Shown here piece after piece: positions 1 through 9,129 of a stretch of DNA of 64,000 bases. Both the position numbers and the translations under genes were made by a program. Location: NCBI RefSeq assembly GCF_018742245.1, contig NZ_CP036132.1, positions 1,049,001 to 1,113,000 of the forward strand, written 5' to 3'. This DNA is from Bacillus mycoides (GTDB taxonomy: Bacteria > Bacillota > Bacilli > Bacillales > Bacillaceae_G). Within the stretch, counting starts at the first letter, position 1; every line of letters starts with the position of its first letter. The notes beneath the pieces are model-generated. The model had not been told where the DNA came from and ran no database searches. It saw only the letters and a program-made list of their open reading frames with translations.

Positions 1-37
1 CTGTACCCTACTCTTTGGGTCGGAAGAGGTGCTATAG

Positions 38-1084
38 ATGAATGTAAAGACATATAGGGCTCAAGTGTTTTCTTGGTCTAAGGAGGCCAAGGTAGAAATA
101 GTAGAACTCATTTCCGCCGGCATAGGTATGGCCGGACCTGTTCTATTCGCCACAGTTCTAGGCTATCCCGCTCTTGGTTTTACTGCATCGGTCGGCAGTT
201 TGGCAGTCAGTAGCGTGAAAGTCGGTTCGAGTTTTATAAATCACGGGAAAAAGTTGGCATCAGCGCTGATATCAGTAGTGCTCGCTGCGATTGCTGCTGT
301 TCTCTCTTTCGGACATGGCTATCTGACATTTGGAGTCTTGATCCTGCTGGTAAGCCTTGCTGCGTTAATTGGCGGATATAGTCGTGCCTTGGCGATGGCA
401 ACAACACGCTTTGTCGTATTCTTGATCATCATCCTCAACATGGTCGACCAGACGGAGTACTGGATGGAACTAATTTTTTCAATCTTAGCAGGGGCGATTT
501 GGACCGTCAGTATCAGCTTGGTGCTAGGCATCTGGGTACACCGTTGTTATAAATCATCGCTGGATGGAGATGTGAAAGGGCCAACATCGAAAAAAATCAT
601 CCTATGGCGGAATTCTCTTGCACATCTATCCGGTTGGCAATTCCCAATCAGGCTCGCATTATGTCTAGGTATAGCTGAGGGATTGCGAATACTTTGGCCC
701 GAGCACCACTTCTATTGGATTGCAATTACCGTAGCGATCCTTACTCAGCGGAAAATAGAACTCTTTCCAATCAAAACAACACAACGAGTGCTTGGTACAG
801 TAATCGGCGTGATTGTTGCGAGCTTGCTTCTCGCAACTAGTCTACCAATTTGGGGGTTAGTTATAAGTATCGGGCTATTCGCAGGTGTTCGACCTCTTCT
901 AAAGGTTCGAAATTATCTTGTATACTCTGCAACCATGATCCCGCTCATTATTTTGATCATGGAAGCAGGCAAGCCGTTCCAGTTTATCATTCTGTTCGAC
1001 CGTGTATTTGCAACTCTTATCGGTGCAGTCATCGTGATTGCAGTGAACTTGATATTCAGTAGAGAGATGGCGAAATCAGTGTAA
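38..1084 (+). CDS. FUSC-family integral membrane protein
   Basis: A 348-residue hydrophobic protein with two halves, each a run of membrane segments (about residues 20-160 and 200-340) separated by a short polar stretch near residues 165-190. This split layout, with a His-rich cytoplasmic edge before the second bundle (WPEHHFYW near residue 230), is typical of the FUSC / aromatic-acid-exporter-like family, whose members are thought to export small organic acids. The start is supported by GGAAGAGGTG 7 bases upstream. The substrate cannot be read from the sequence. Upstream context is cut by the window edge. Its base composition is a little richer in GC than the genes that follow, so it may have a different origin. 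Confidence 0.7.
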   Translation: MNVKTYRAQVFSWSKEAKVEIVELISAGIGMAGPVLFATVLGYPALGFTASVGSLAVSSVKVGSSFINHGKKLASALISVVLAAIAAVLSFGHGYLTFGVLILLVSLAALIGGYSRALAMATTRFVVFLIIILNMVDQTEYWMELIFSILAGAIWTVSISLVLGIWVHRCYKSSLDGDVKGPTSKKIILWRNSLAHLSGWQFPIRLALCLGIAEGLRILWPEHHFYWIAITVAILTQRKIELFPIKTTQRVLGTVIGVIVASLLLATSLPIWGLVISIGLFAGVRPLLKVRNYLVYSATMIPLIILIMEAGKPFQFIILFDRVFATLIGAVIVIAVNLIFSREMAKSV

Positions 1085-1160
1085 AGGTGGTTATCTAGCC
1101 AAAGATGCTTTAATATTTCGGGTATCTTTTCCAGTTGAAAAAAATCCCCCCTAAAATGAA

Positions 1161-1208
1161 AAAAACGCTATTCTTTCTGTAGAATCATAAGAAAGGATGG
1201 CGTTTTTT
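1161..1208 (+). terminator. Terminator after the FUSC gene
   Basis: AAAAACGC and TTCTTTC pair with GAAAGGA and GCGTTTTT across a 13-base loop, ending in a run of T. It lies about 75 bases past the FUSC stop codon and would work in either direction because of the A run on its left side. Confidence 0.6.
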
Positions 1209-1364
1209 TATGAATCCCCCACCTATCCCAGTGAAATGGAGGAAGAATGGAAGCTGAACTTGGTTTTTCATGTGGCCAATCGCTCGGCAATGAAGCTTCT
1301 GTCTTATGGGAAGTATAAAGTGAAACAATCTGAAAGTGGATGGATGAGATATACAAATCCATAA
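1197..1364 (+). CDS. Possible small protein or gene fragment (55 aa)
   Basis: An ATG at 1197 follows AGAAAGG directly and opens 55 codons with plausible protein composition, including EEEWKLNLVFHVANRSAM and ending YTNP. I do not recognise it. The start sits inside the right arm of the terminator hairpin, which argues against an independently expressed gene; it may be the 3' remnant of a lost gene. Nothing else is visible in the 1085-1474 stretch apart from the hairpin and the IS231-like end at 1414. Confidence 0.22.
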   Translation: MAFFYESPTYPSEMEEEWKLNLVFHVANRSAMKLLSYGKYKVKQSESGWMRYTNP

Positions 1365-1413
1365 GGTTTACTTAACATACACTAACTAGCTTGGTGAGCA
1401 TGAGGCACCGTCA

Positions 1414-2069
1414 CATGCCCATCAACTTGAGATCTTGAAATAGCCCCAAGTATTTTGGTGAAAAAAAGAAACATTTAAGTTCCTAATGACATTTTTCTAA
1501 TATAAGTTGTAACATTGCCTAAACAACAACTACCTTGTAGATTGTTTACTTCACAACCACATCGGTTTTCTCTTATGTTTTCGCGAATATGCTCTACTGG
1601 ATTAGGAGTAAGTCCATCTTCCACATATTGTTTGATTTTTTCTTTTGTCCAATCAAAACAATAACAAATTGGTGTAGTTGCTGAGTCATCTTTTTGATTT
1701 ACAGCTACCTTTATGTCAGATACAAAGTATTTTTTATTATTCGTATCAAAATAGACTACATCACAATCTTCGTTTGAACAAAAATAGTGATTTTCTTTAG
1801 CATTTAATGTTTCTAATGCAGATGGTTTAAGCAATGATTTTAGTGTAATCAACTTTACATTCTTTCCCCTCCTAAAACTACATTTTATCATTCCCTCCTG
1901 TTTTTGGGTGTGAGTGCTGGCTAGTCGTGTGGCGATACCCCATGCCCATCAAGATAAGGTCTTTAAGTACCTCCTAAACAAAATTTTTAATTTTTCTACA
2001 GTTATTTATGTGAATTCAACTCGTTTTTTTCGTTTTAGGAACAATGCATTTTTTAAGTTGATGGCTATG
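1414..2069. mobile_element. Possible IS231-type cassette (ends only)
   Basis: CATGCCCATCAACTTGAG at 1414-1431 and CATGCCCATCAAGATAAG at 1941-1958 both resemble, from memory, the terminal inverted repeat of IS231-group elements (CATGCCCATCAACTTAAG). A degenerate copy in the opposite orientation, TTAAGTTGATGGCTATG, lies at 2053-2069. The outer pair 1414/2069 would enclose 656 bp carrying only the CopZ-like gene and no transposase, the layout of a mobile insertion cassette. I find no target duplication at the borders, so the boundaries are tentative. Confidence 0.35.
1475..1891 (-). CDS. CopZ-like zinc / [2Fe-2S]-binding domain protein
   Basis: 138 residues matching the N-terminal zinc and iron-sulfur domain of archaeal-type CopZ copper chaperones (zf_CopZ family): the VKLITLKSLLKPSALETL segment, then YFCSNEDCDVVYF with a Cys pair, an ICYCF pair, and a C-terminal CGCEV...GSCC cluster. 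In relatives the protein begins with a CPxCG-type knuckle just before the VKxxTLK segment; here that part reads KCSFRRGKN, so one or more ligand Cys residues are missing and the start may be eroded. No in-frame start exists further upstream before a stop. GGAGGG sits only a few bases before the ATG. No metal-binding HMA domain or mer/cop operon adjoins it. Likely metal-related, but function in this truncated form is doubtful. Confidence 0.55.
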   Translation of the reverse strand: MIKCSFRRGKNVKLITLKSLLKPSALETLNAKENHYFCSNEDCDVVYFDTNNKKYFVSDIKVAVNQKDDSATTPICYCFDWTKEKIKQYVEDGLTPNPVEHIRENIRENRCGCEVNNLQGSCCLGNVTTYIRKMSLGT

Positions 2070-2200
2070 CTCAAATTTGAGAGTCTTTTTTTTTGCTATT
2101 TCTATTCATATTTTTTTGTTTTTTACCAATAATATACAGATAAGGTGGATTTGTTTATAAAGCTACTTGAGCTTACTTTACTGTATTTAGGGGGGCAAAT

Positions 2201-2938
2201 ATGAAAGTATCAATATTTATTACTTGTGTTGCAGATGTTTTTTATCCAGAAGTAGGAAGAGATGTTGTGGAAATTCTTGAAGATTTAGGGTGTGAAGTGG
2301 ATTTTCCTAAAACTCAAACTTGCTGCGGACAACCAGCTTATAATAGCGGGTATGTTAAAGAAACAAAAACAGCTGCAAAACATATGATTGAAGCCTTTGC
2401 TAGTTCAGAATATGTTGTGGCACCATCGGGCTCTTGCGCTATGATGGTTCACGAGTTTTCTAGCTTATTTTCTGAAAGTGAAGCGGAGTGGAAGAAAAAA
2501 GCTACTGAACTTGGAAATAAAACATATGAGTTCACACAATTTCTTGTGGAAGTATTAGGGAAAGAAGACTTAGGTGCGGAGCTTCATAAAAAAGCAACGG
2601 TTCATACATCTTGTCATATGAGCCGATTAATGGGGATTAAGGAACCACCGCAAAAATTATTAAAGTGTGTAAAGGGACTGGAAGTTGTTTCACTGCCGCA
2701 TAATTATGATTGCTGCGGATTTGGGGGTACATTCTCAGTGAAAATGCCAGAAATTTCTGAGCAAATGGTTGAGGAAAAAGTAAAGCATATTATGGAAACC
2801 GGTGCGGAAGTGTTAATTGGGATGGATTGTAGCTGCTTAATGAATATAAAAGGACGTTTAACACGCAATGGTTATCCAATTGATGTAAAACATATTGCTC
2901 AAGTATTAAATGAAGATCGAAAACAAGGGGGGATATAG
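2201..2938 (+). CDS. lutA: L-lactate oxidation complex subunit LutA
   Basis: 245 residues with two cysteine-rich CCG-type domains: TCCGQPAYN near residue 40 and CCGFGGTFS near residue 170, each preceded by conserved single Cys residues. This double module is the heterodisulfide-reductase-like fold of LutA, which with LutB and LutC forms the cytoplasmic iron-sulfur enzyme that oxidises L-lactate to pyruvate and allows growth on lactate. GGGGGG about 9 bases ahead of the ATG supports the start. lutB begins three bases after the stop, and lutC overlaps lutB, so the three form one operon. In B. subtilis the operon is repressed by LutR and SinR; no operator was recognised here. Confidence 0.95.
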   Translation: MKVSIFITCVADVFYPEVGRDVVEILEDLGCEVDFPKTQTCCGQPAYNSGYVKETKTAAKHMIEAFASSEYVVAPSGSCAMMVHEFSSLFSESEAEWKKKATELGNKTYEFTQFLVEVLGKEDLGAELHKKATVHTSCHMSRLMGIKEPPQKLLKCVKGLEVVSLPHNYDCCGFGGTFSVKMPEISEQMVEEKVKHIMETGAEVLIGMDCSCLMNIKGRLTRNGYPIDVKHIAQVLNEDRKQGGI

Positions 2939-2940
2939 AG

Positions 2941-4371
2941 ATGGGAATGAAAATTGGGAACGATCCCTTTCATAAGCGTACTAAAACAGGCATTGGGGAT
3001 CCATTTATGCGACAGGCTGTCAGGAAAGCGCAAGATGGTCTTAGAATCAAGAAATTAAAAGCTACTGAGAGTCTTGGAAACTGGGAAGAATGGCGAGCTT
3101 TAGGAGAAGAAATTCGAAAGCATACATTAGAAAACCTTGATTATTATTTATATGAGCTGAGTGAAAATATTGAGAAAAACGGTGGTTTCGTTTATTTTGC
3201 AAAGACTGCAGAAGACGCAAGGGAATATGTAAAAGGGATTGTAAAAAAGAAAAACGCGAAAAAAATTGTGAAATCAAAATCGATGGTAACGGAAGAAATC
3301 AGTTTAAATGAAGCGATTGAAGAAGCTGGAGCGGAAGTGTTAGAAACAGATCTTGCTGAATTTATTCTACAAGTGAACGACCACGATCCGCCGTCACATA
3401 TTGTTGTTCCGTGTCTTCACAAGGATAAAGAACACATTTGTGAAATATTTAAAACAAAGTTAGATTATACGGGAACATCTGATCCGAGGGAAATGGCGAG
3501 GTTTGTAAGGTCGTATATACGTGATGATTTTTTTGCAGCGGATATAGGGGTGACTGGATGTAACTTTGCTGTTGCAGAGTCTGGATCAATTTCTATCGTA
3601 GCGAACGAAGGAAATGCAAGGCTTACTACGACACTTCCGAAAACGTTGATTACAGTTATGGGGATGGAACGTATTGTTCCGACATGGGAAGAGCTTGATG
3701 TTTTAGTAACACTACTCTGCCGAAGTTCTGTAGGACAAAAGTTAACAAGTTATATTACAGGGTTAACTGAGCCTGGCGGGACAGATGGACCTGAGGAATT
3801 TCATTTAGTCATTGTTGATAATGGTCGTTCCGATATTGTAGGAACAGAATTCCAAAGTGTCCTTCAGTGCATTCGTTGCGCGGCATGTATTAATGTGTGT
3901 CCTGTATACAGGCATATTGGTGGACATGCATATGGCTCTATTTATCCAGGACCAATTGGAGCTGTGTTAACACCGCTTTTAGGGGGATATGATGAATATA
4001 AGGATTTGCCTTATGCATCTAGCCTTTGTGGTGCTTGTACAGAAGCGTGTCCAGTGAAAATCCCGTTACATGACTTATTAATTAAACATCGCAGCCGCAT
4101 TATAGAAGAAAAACAATCCCCCGTAGCTTGGAACGTGGCTATGAAAGGTTTTGAAAAAGTGGTGAAGAGTCCTAGACTATTTTCTTTTGCAGCGAAGAGC
4201 GCTCCATATGCATTAAAACCTCTCACAAAAGGAGATAAGATTGAGCGCGGCATTGGACCGTTAAAAGCTTGGACGGACGCGAGAGATTTTCCAGTTCCGA
4301 AAAAACAACCGTTTCGAGAGTGGTTTGAAAAACACGTAAAGGAGAACGATGATGGCCATCCAAAATCGTGA
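2941..4371 (+). CDS. lutB: L-lactate oxidation iron-sulfur subunit LutB
   Basis: 476 residues. The first two thirds form the LUD domain shared with LutC ([13 protein letters not shown] around residues 204-216). The C-terminal third carries two ferredoxin-like 4Fe-4S clusters: [12 protein letters not shown] at about residue 309 and CGACTEACP at about residue 362. This order defines LutB, the electron-carrying core of the lactate oxidation complex. The ATG begins just after the lutA stop with translation probably coupled. The 3' end overlaps lutC by 23 bases. Length and domain order match the family, with no sign of damage. Confidence 0.95.
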   Translation: MGMKIGNDPFHKRTKTGIGDPFMRQAVRKAQDGLRIKKLKATESLGNWEEWRALGEEIRKHTLENLDYYLYELSENIEKNGGFVYFAKTAEDAREYVKGIVKKKNAKKIVKSKSMVTEEISLNEAIEEAGAEVLETDLAEFILQVNDHDPPSHIVVPCLHKDKEHICEIFKTKLDYTGTSDPREMARFVRSYIRDDFFAADIGVTGCNFAVAESGSISIVANEGNARLTTTLPKTLITVMGMERIVPTWEELDVLVTLLCRSSVGQKLTSYITGLTEPGGTDGPEEFHLVIVDNGRSDIVGTEFQSVLQCIRCAACINVCPVYRHIGGHAYGSIYPGPIGAVLTPLLGGYDEYKDLPYASSLCGACTEACPVKIPLHDLLIKHRSRIIEEKQSPVAWNVAMKGFEKVVKSPRLFSFAAKSAPYALKPLTKGDKIERGIGPLKAWTDARDFPVPKKQPFREWFEKHVKENDDGHPKS

Positions 4372-5053
4372 GGAATTTTTACTCCAATTATCAGAAAAGC
4401 TTGGTAGAAAACGTCCAGAAGCAGTGAAGAAACCGAAATGGTCTTTTTCCCCGCAGTGGAATGTTTTTGACGGACTGGCGCAAGACGAACTTGTATTAAA
4501 GTTAATAGAGCACTGCGAAGTAATTCATACAGAAGTAAAGCGAACAACAACGGAAAATCTTGTTGAAACATTGGGGTCTTTTATAAAAGAATGGAATATC
4601 AAATCTGTTATATGTTCGAATGATGAGCGCTTTAATGAGTATGGTCTTACGCCATGTTTCAGCAATGAAGGTACAACACATTTTCGTACATGGGGATTAG
4701 ATCATAGAGAAGAGGACATAGCATTTGCGAAAGCTGCCGACCTTGGCATTACGTTCAGTGATATGACTCTGGCAGAATCAGGAACCGTTGTGCTATTTAA
4801 TGATGGGTTAAAAGGAAGACATGTTAGTCTGCTTCCAGAGTCATACATTGCAATCGTTCCCAAAAGTACGATTGTACCAAGATTAACCCATGCTACAAAA
4901 CTGATTCATGATCAAAATAAAGCGGGAGAAAACCTGCCCGCTTGTGTGAATTTCGTTTCGGGTCCGTCAAATAGCGCGGATATTGAAATGAACCTTGTCG
5001 TAGGTGTGCATGGGCCGATCCGAACAGCGTATATTATTGTGGATGATCAATAA
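4349..5053 (+). CDS. lutC: L-lactate utilisation protein LutC
   Basis: 234 residues forming a LUD-domain protein: the core motif [18 protein letters not shown] near residue 135 matches the LutB motif and is followed by the conserved [13 protein letters not shown] segment. LutC is the third subunit of the lactate oxidation complex. The gene overlaps the end of lutB, and AAAGGAG lies 5-8 bases before two adjacent ATG codons (4349 and 4352), either of which could serve. A strong terminator follows 30 bases after the stop and closes the operon. Confidence 0.92.
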   Translation: MMAIQNREEFLLQLSEKLGRKRPEAVKKPKWSFSPQWNVFDGLAQDELVLKLIEHCEVIHTEVKRTTTENLVETLGSFIKEWNIKSVICSNDERFNEYGLTPCFSNEGTTHFRTWGLDHREEDIAFAKAADLGITFSDMTLAESGTVVLFNDGLKGRHVSLLPESYIAIVPKSTIVPRLTHATKLIHDQNKAGENLPACVNFVSGPSNSADIEMNLVVGVHGPIRTAYIIVDDQ

Positions 5054-5082
5054 TGAAACACACATGATGTATAAGAATGCTG

Positions 5083-5128
5083 AAAATAGAAAGCACTGGC
5101 CGTTAATATAGCCAGTGCTTTCTATTTT
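5083..5128 (+). terminator. lutABC terminator, bidirectional
   Basis: Two perfectly complementary 18-base arms (5083-5100 and 5111-5128, core GAAAGCACTGGC / GCCAGTGCTTTC) around a 10-base loop, bordered by A4 and T4. It separates lutC from the convergent yjcZ-like gene and can stop transcription from both sides. Confidence 0.9.
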
Positions 5129-5149
5129 GCGTACCCTTACTGGTGAAAG

Positions 5150-5308
5150 TTAAAGACCAAGTCCACTATAGCTGACTCCAACTACGATTAATATGATAAA
5201 GAGCACAATGAGTAATATATAACCGCTACTAACGCCCTTACCATCTTGTCCAGCTTCACCGCCGCCGCTACCACCACTACCACTACCACCTTTACCGCCA
5301 AGTCCCAT
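5150..5308 (-). CDS. YjcZ-family sporulation peptide
   Basis: 52 residues: a very Gly/Ser-rich N-terminal half followed by one membrane segment, YILLIVLFIILIVVGVSY, and a short tail. Small proteins with this glycine-rich lead and C-terminal VGxSY-type helix are the YjcZ/YhaL-like sporulation peptides abundant in Bacillus. The ATG at 5308 is preceded by GGAGG at a spacing of 8; the reading frame is open for 36 more codons upstream, but that stretch runs through the ribosome site and is not protein-like. Divergent from the TetR gene. Confidence 0.75.
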   Translation of the reverse strand: MGLGGKGGSGSGGSGGGEAGQDGKGVSSGYILLIVLFIILIVVGVSYSGLGL

Positions 5309-5423
5309 ATGAATATCCTCCGTATTGTTATATGTTGCTTTTACTTTATACTTTTCTGTATTTACCAATAAACCCCTTCTGTAGCGCTGACTAACTTGCA
5401 AATCATTTCGTTGCATTTTATAA

Positions 5424-5447
5424 TTTACTTACCGACCGGTAAGTAAA
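5424..5447. promoter_or_regulatory. TetR operator between yjcZ-like and tetR genes
   Basis: Inverted repeat with perfect 10-base arms TTTACTTACC and GGTAAGTAAA around GACC, ending 18 bases before the regulator's ATG. Its position and symmetry indicate autoregulation; it may also affect the divergent spore peptide gene. Confidence 0.75.
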
Positions 5448-5464
5448 AATAAGTGAGGTACAGT

Positions 5465-6046
5465 ATGACAAAGAATTTACAAACATCGCAAAACATTGTA
5501 GAGGCATCGTTTAAATTAATGGCAGAGCATGGTATTGAGAAGATGAGTCTTTCTATGATTGCGAAAGAAGTAGGCATATCAAAGCCAGCTATTTATTATC
5601 ATTTTCCGTCTAAAGAAGCGTTAGTTGATTTTTTATTTGAAGAGATTTTTTCTGGATATCAATTCGTGGGTTACTTCGATAAAGACCAATATACGAAAGA
5701 AAACTTTGAAGAAAAGTTAATTGCAGATGGTTTACATATGTTGTCGGAGTATAGAGGTCAAGAAGGTATATTACGCGTTATCAATGAATTCATCGTAACT
5801 GCGACGCGAAATGAAAAGTATCAGAAACGCTTATTTGAAATACAAGAAGATTTCTTAAATGGATTTCACGATTTATTGAAGCAAGGTGTGGAACTTGGTG
5901 TTGTGTCACAACATGCAACTGAAGAAAATGCTCATACGTTAGCGCTTGTGATCGATAATATGAGTAATTACATACTAATGGGATTCCAGTTAAAGTATAA
6001 AGAAATTTGGATTCAAAATGTGAAAAACGTCATGAAGGGGGAATAA
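5465..6046 (+). CDS. TetR/AcrR family transcriptional regulator
   Basis: 193 residues. The N-terminal helix-turn-helix reads MSLSMIAKEVGISKPAIYYHFPSKEALVDFLF, the standard TetR signature, and the remainder is a helical ligand-binding domain with no recognisable ligand. The ATG at 5465 has AAGTGAGG at a spacing of 7; a GTG four codons earlier lies inside that ribosome site and is rejected. A 24-base palindrome lies just upstream. The next gene on the same strand, the PH-domain pair, begins 90 bases later and may be a target, but no matching operator was seen there. Confidence 0.88.
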   Translation: MTKNLQTSQNIVEASFKLMAEHGIEKMSLSMIAKEVGISKPAIYYHFPSKEALVDFLFEEIFSGYQFVGYFDKDQYTKENFEEKLIADGLHMLSEYRGQEGILRVINEFIVTATRNEKYQKRLFEIQEDFLNGFHDLLKQGVELGVVSQHATEENAHTLALVIDNMSNYILMGFQLKYKEIWIQNVKNVMKGE

Positions 6047-6133
6047 ATAATAAATTTTCAATTTTATGTAAAGTTATGTAAAATATAGATTGAGACAATT
6101 CATATATTAGATTACTAGATTTGGAGTGGTTAC

Positions 6134-6610
6134 ATGGAGCCATTGAAAAATGAAATTCACCCTGACATGGTCAAGGTGTGGAAAACGCGTTCCTTAATTG
6201 AGCTAGGGATCAGTATTATAGTCATTTTGGCATATCTTTTCTTTATGATTAAGTTTAATTGGTGGGCTTGGATTTTCTATGTCCTCATCGGATTAACAAT
6301 TGTATATACGCCGTTTGATTACTTTACGTTTCCGAAACTGCGTCAGCGTTATTATAGCTATCAATTAAATGAAGAAGAGCTTGAAATTCAGCACGGTCTT
6401 TTCGTTGTAAAGCGCGTATTAGTACCGATGATTCGTGTACAGCACGTTACAATTGAACAAGGGCCAATTATGAGAAAACATGGATTAGCAGAATTACATA
6501 TTTCAACGGCAGCAACTTCTCATAGCATTCCCGGCTTAACGATGTATGAAGCTGAAATGCTGAAAACGAGAATCGCAGAATTAGCGAAAGTGAGTGATGA
6601 GGATGTATAA
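6134..6610 (+). CDS. Bacterial PH-domain membrane protein, YdbS-like (copy 1)
   Basis: 158 residues with two membrane helices (about 25-45 and 50-65) and a C-terminal bacterial PH domain (bPH_2, formerly DUF304) beginning at RQRYYSYQLNEEELEIQHG and containing RVQHVTIEQGPIMRKHGLAELHISTAATSHSIPGL. This is the YdbS type, which in B. subtilis pairs with YdbT and has been linked to resistance to membrane-active peptides. Its last codons overlap the start of the partner gene. A second copy of the pair lies at 10454-12341; the two PH domains are nearly identical in sequence. Confidence 0.82.
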   Translation: MEPLKNEIHPDMVKVWKTRSLIELGISIIVILAYLFFMIKFNWWAWIFYVLIGLTIVYTPFDYFTFPKLRQRYYSYQLNEEELEIQHGLFVVKRVLVPMIRVQHVTIEQGPIMRKHGLAELHISTAATSHSIPGLTMYEAEMLKTRIAELAKVSDEDV

Positions 6611-8033
6611 GAGGCAGCATCCAATCACGATGTTATTAGAATTAAAATTAACAGATTTTATACCATTAATTATTTTCATGTTTAGTTTAAACGGAAAGTT
6701 CCCATTTTGGTATTTAATTCCCGCTGGATTCGGTTTACTCACCGTTTTTTCAGCGTTTGAAAAATGGTATTACACAACATACTGGGTTGAAAATAACGTA
6801 TTACATGTTAAACAAGGGCTCTTTGTGAAGAAGGAGAGCTACTTAAATAAAGAACGTGTCCAAACGATTAATACGAGTTCAGGCATGCTGTATCAAGTGT
6901 TAGGACTAAAGAAAATTAAAATTGAAACAGCTGGCGGAGGCGATGATGCAGAAGTTAGCTTAGCTGGTATTACAGTAGAAGAGGCGACTGAGCTTATTGC
7001 AATGCTAAATGAGCCAACTCCAGAAGTGAAAGCAGAAGAAACATTAGAAGAAGTAGTAGAAACAGAAATTATTACAGAGGAAAAACAAGCGACAGAGTAC
7101 AAGTTAACGTGGAAAGAAATTTTATTAGCGTCTATTACATCTGGTCAATTTGGATTATTATTCTCTTTAATATTTGTCGTTTATAACCAAGTGGATGAGT
7201 ACATTCCGAAATGGATAAAAAATAGCGTAGAGTCGTATGTAATGGATCATGATATATACGGCTGGATTTACATGGTAGCCATTTTGCTCGTCGTTTCTTG
7301 GATTATATCCACAATTGGATATGCGTTAAAACATGGTAATTTCACAGTAAATCGAAAAAATGATGAAGTCCGTATTTCGCAAGGATTACTTGAGAGAAAA
7401 GAACTCGTACTAAAGCTACACCGTATTCAAGGGATTTCAATAAGAGAAGGCATTTTACGCCAACCGTTCGGTTATTGTGCTGTGCAAGTAGAAGTCATTC
7501 AAAGTGAAGGAAAAGAAGAAAAAGTTACGCTACATCCTATCATTCGAAAAGATCGCGTGCAACACTTACTCGCTCATTTACAATTACCATATGAACTGAA
7601 TACAAATATTATTTCATTACCAAAAGCAGCATTGCGCCGTTATTTAATTGATAGTTTCATTTTCTTCGCAATGCTAGCAATCCCGCTTACAGGAATAATC
7701 ATATACTTTGGAAAGTATTTCATCATGTGGGCGTTATTACCGCTCGCTATCCTCATCTTTACACTTGGATACGCAACATTTAAAACAAACGGTTATGGTG
7801 TAACCGGAGAGCAAATTACAATGGTACATCGTAGTATTGGGAAACATACAGGACTTGTAAGAAGAAGACACGTCCAATCAATTGAAAAGACACAATCATA
7901 TTTCCAGCGCCGAGCGGATTTATGTACGTATACGTTTTCTAGTGCATCATCGAATTATAAACTAGAGCATACGAGAGTAGAAGATACGGAGAGAATGCAG
8001 GATTGGTATAAGAAGAGAATAAGTGAGAAATAA
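6597..8033 (+). CDS. Bacterial PH-domain membrane protein, YdbT-like (copy 1)
   Basis: About 478 residues with three bPH_2-type PH domains alternating with membrane helix pairs: domain one near residues 60-135 (VKKESYLNKERVQTINT), domain two near 245-335 (RKELVLKLHRIQGISIREGILRQPFGY), domain three near 400-475 (GLVRRRHVQSIEKTQSYFQRRADL). This is the YdbT architecture. A Glu-rich linker follows the first domain. The start overlaps the YdbS-like gene (GTG at 6594 or ATG at 6597/6603), indicating coupled translation. A terminator follows at 8042. Confidence 0.82.
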   Translation: MRMYKRQHPITMLLELKLTDFIPLIIFMFSLNGKFPFWYLIPAGFGLLTVFSAFEKWYYTTYWVENNVLHVKQGLFVKKESYLNKERVQTINTSSGMLYQVLGLKKIKIETAGGGDDAEVSLAGITVEEATELIAMLNEPTPEVKAEETLEEVVETEIITEEKQATEYKLTWKEILLASITSGQFGLLFSLIFVVYNQVDEYIPKWIKNSVESYVMDHDIYGWIYMVAILLVVSWIISTIGYALKHGNFTVNRKNDEVRISQGLLERKELVLKLHRIQGISIREGILRQPFGYCAVQVEVIQSEGKEEKVTLHPIIRKDRVQHLLAHLQLPYELNTNIISLPKAALRRYLIDSFIFFAMLAIPLTGIIIYFGKYFIMWALLPLAILIFTLGYATFKTNGYGVTGEQITMVHRSIGKHTGLVRRRHVQSIEKTQSYFQRRADLCTYTFSSASSNYKLEHTRVEDTERMQDWYKKRISEK

Positions 8034-8041
8034 CCTGAAAA

Positions 8042-8072
8042 GGCTTGCCTAGTATGAAAGGCAGGCTTTTTT
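8042..8072 (+). terminator. Terminator after first PH-domain pair
   Basis: GGCTTGCCT pairs with AGGCAGGCT (two G-T pairs) across an 8-base loop and is followed by T6. Confidence 0.75.
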
Positions 8073-8262
8073 ATTATAGAGAAATGAGTAGTTTACAATT
8101 GGATTAGGCTTTCTTTAGTTTAATCCATATATTAGTACAACTACAGCGCACATTTATCAATACGTATCAGAAAAAAAGGTAGCTGCTTCTATTTCAGGGA
8201 AATTCGTGGGATTTTTGATATAAATGGTATACTAGTGTAGAAATAGTATTAGGAGGTTATAT

Positions 8263-8916
8263 ATGATAAGTCAGTTGAAAAGAGAAGCACTTGATGCATT
8301 AAAAGGAAAATGGGGATTAGCGGTAGGGGCAACCTTATTACTTGGAATCCTTATTGGAGCTGTCGAACTTCTAACCACAGGTGTTTTCTCGATGTTTTGG
8401 GGCTGGAAAGAAGCAAGTGAGTCGCTTACAGTAAGTATTATTGCAATGCTTGTTATCGGTCCGTTAACAATAGGCGCCTATTATCTTGTTTTAAATGCAA
8501 TCCGTGGGACTAGTGCTCGCATTGGTCATTTATTTAGATGGTTTAGTGATGGAAGTAAGCTTATGAAGTCGTTTTTAACATATTTATTAATGTATGTATA
8601 CTTGATTCTATGGACATTACTTCTTATTATTCCGGGTATTATTAAATCATTTTCTTATGCTATGACGTATTTTATTTTGAATGATCATCCAGAATACACA
8701 GCGAATCAAGCAATTACCGAAAGTCGCCATATGATGAATGGACATAAAATGGATTACTTTTTATTATGCTTAAGTTTCCTTGGCTGGTTCATTTTAAGTA
8801 TTCTTACGTTTGGAATCGGTTTCTTATGGTTAGCACCTTATTTCTACGCGACATCGGCAGCATTTTATGAAGAGATTTCAAAAGAATATTATAAAAAAGA
8901 AGGTACTACTTTCTAA
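8263..8916 (+). CDS. DUF975-family membrane protein
   Basis: 217 residues, about five membrane helices. It starts with the family signature KREALDALKGKWGLAVGATLLLG and contains the central LLLIIPGIIKSFSYAMTYFILNDHPEYTANQAITESRHMMNGHK stretch (written here only in part: key segment SYAMTYFILNDHP, then ITESRHMMNGHK) that defines DUF975. Function of the family is unknown. AGGAGG stands 7 bases before the ATG. It is an isolated gene between terminators. Confidence 0.8.
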   Translation: MISQLKREALDALKGKWGLAVGATLLLGILIGAVELLTTGVFSMFWGWKEASESLTVSIIAMLVIGPLTIGAYYLVLNAIRGTSARIGHLFRWFSDGSKLMKSFLTYLLMYVYLILWTLLLIIPGIIKSFSYAMTYFILNDHPEYTANQAITESRHMMNGHKMDYFLLCLSFLGWFILSILTFGIGFLWLAPYFYATSAAFYEEISKEYYKKEGTTF

Positions 8917-8922
8917 TAAACC

Positions 8923-8976
8923 ACCTAAACCACTTATCCCCTAAAGAATATAGGGAACAGATGGTTTAGGTGTTTT
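8923..8976 (+). terminator. Terminator after DUF975 gene
   Basis: ACCTAAACCA (8923-8932) pairs perfectly with TGGTTTAGGT (8962-8971), with an inner CCCCTA/TAGGG pairing in the loop, followed by GTTTT. A second hairpin, CCCTCTATG/CATAGAGGG at 9041-9064 followed by TTATTTTTTT, lies 70 bases further on and would be the stronger stop. Confidence 0.65.
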
Positions 8977-9040
8977 GATATGTGTTCTGTTTTCGGGGTT
9001 CACTTCAGGATGAGGTATAGGTTTTTATATAGAAATTCTT

Positions 9041-9074
9041 CCCTCTATGTTTTATCATAGAGGGTTATTTTTTT
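9041..9074 (+). terminator. Second terminator-like hairpin before the 9.1-kb gene
   Basis: Nine-base perfect stem CCCTCTATG/CATAGAGGG with a 6-base loop and a T-rich tail. It insulates the following small membrane protein gene from upstream transcription. Confidence 0.75.
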
Positions 9075-9129
9075 ATGTAAAAATGATAGAAAATAAAGAA
9101 TAATATATGTAAAGGGAAAAGTGAGGTGA

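Noticed and set aside
1914..2132. 72-codon frame between the CopZ-like gene and lutA
   Set aside because: Phe/Leu/Tyr-rich translation of an AT-rich spacer, no good ribosome site, and it runs across the IS231-like ends.
5309..5416. N-terminal extension of the YjcZ-like peptide
   Set aside because: The extra 36 codons cover the ribosome site of the 5308 start and are not glycine-rich or otherwise family-like.
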